Positions 63,909 to 64,000 of a stretch of DNA of 64,000 nt are shown here, piece after piece. The position numbers and the translations under genes are program-made. How positions within the stretch are numbered: the first letter of the stretch is position 1; every line of letters starts with the position of its first letter. Origin of the DNA: Pedobacter cryophilus (GTDB taxonomy: Bacteria; Bacteroidota; Bacteroidia; Sphingobacteriales; Sphingobacteriaceae); contig NZ_SWBP01000003.1 of the NCBI RefSeq assembly GCF_005116455.1, forward strand, positions 372,012-436,011, given 5' to 3'. Under the pieces are notes generated by a model, which worked only from the letters and a program-made list of their open reading frames with translations, had not been told where the DNA came from and did no database searches.

Positions 63909-63961
63909 GCGAATTAGCTCAGTTGGTAGAGCGTCCCGAAGAAAGTTCGGGAAGGTCACTA
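63909..63961 (+). pseudogene. Truncated tRNA copy with palindrome in place of the anticodon arm
   Basis: The 5' half of a tRNA (GCGAAT, D arm AGCTCAGTTGGTAGAGC) is followed by the palindrome TCCCGAA-GAAAG-TTCGGGA in the anticodon-arm position and AGGTCACT. Then the tRNA stops: there is no T arm or 3' acceptor before the next tRNA begins at 63988. The 5' end resembles the next gene (GCGAAAG). Same construction as the altered tRNA-Arg copy at 18970-19045. Confidence 0.7.
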
Positions 63962-63987
63962 ACAATTATAAGAGTCTTAATAATAAT

Positions 63988-64000
63988 GCGAAAGTAGCTC
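63988..64000 (+). tRNA. tRNA, first 13 bases (gene runs off the window)
   Basis: GCGAAAGTAGCTC is the acceptor 5' strand plus TA and the start of a D arm. From memory this resembles Bacteroidetes tRNA-Gly, but the anticodon is outside the window. Confidence 0.6.

Noticed and set aside
1-64000. CRISPR arrays, insertion sequences, integrons
   Set aside because: No regularly spaced repeats, transposase or integrase-like ORFs seen on either strand.

Overview
The window is a 64 kb piece of an AT-rich Bacteroidetes chromosome, most likely Sphingobacteriales (Pedobacter-like). The lineage call is inference. It rests on TAnnTTTG -7 promoter boxes (several with a TTG about 19-20 bases upstream), a fused MurF-alanine racemase, a propeller-type sensor kinase beside a LytTR regulator, a fused E1 alpha/beta 2-oxoacid dehydrogenase, a TolB-propeller/outer-membrane-barrel protease-like protein, and DUF1573, Haem_bd and GtrA proteins. 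The region is mostly core genome. I see no prophage, insertion sequence, integrase or CRISPR array.

Layout. 1-9120 (+): end of a sugar acetyltransferase, a DUF1569 protein, an MFS transporter, mqnC (futalosine menaquinone route), a LytTR/sensor-kinase pair, scpB, a very acidic small protein and a GNAT-like protein. 9123-13983 (-): ubiX, mtaB, lgt, gtrA, an inositol-phosphatase-family gene and a haem-binding gene, close enough to be one operon and preceded by a strong small-RNA or leader candidate. 14269-18774: an amine-oxidase-like flavoprotein, a thioesterase, a DEAD-box helicase, an AraC regulator and a tiny membrane protein. 18771-19292 (-): a decayed cytochrome c tail and a tRNA cluster holding a damaged duplicate of tRNA-Arg. 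19383-32371: 2-oxoacid dehydrogenase E1, DUF1573, an exonuclease/GIY-YIG fusion, FKBP isomerase, di-haem peroxidase, queuosine-precursor transporter, an aminotransferase with omega-amidase, and PBP1A. 32484-43702: a frameshifted TolB-like outer-membrane protein, msrB, a GIY-YIG-like protein, an S24-type repressor, bioF-bioD, rplU-rpmA, LTxxQ proteins and asnS. 43782-48349: small genes, a Sua5/YciO-family gene and two tandem nhaA genes. 48419-52212 (-): trpD-trpF-trpB-trpA behind a leader peptide and attenuator. 52339-63809: a membrane sensor fragment, an esterase-SDR-GT2-recR group, an SSS symporter, a LOG-family gene, a DedA gene, an OMPLA-like protein, DUF502, murF-alr and recX. The window ends inside a tRNA cluster with an rRNA-type leader.

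The most interesting signals are non-coding. (1) The trp genes carry a classical ribosome-mediated attenuator: a 17-residue leader peptide with two adjacent Trp codons, mutually exclusive hairpins and a terminator. (2) A promoter, a 5' hairpin and an intrinsic terminator define a small transcript of about 70 nt upstream of ubiX. (3) At two unlinked tRNA loci a tandem tRNA copy has its anticodon arm replaced by a 19-base palindrome of the form TCCCGAN-N5-NTCGGGA in exactly the same place, with the intact tRNA next to it. (4) Several genes start within 5-11 bases of a -7 box, implying leaderless mRNAs. (5) An 18-bp perfect hairpin follows the Sua5/YciO-family gene. All calls were made by reading the sequence, without database searches.
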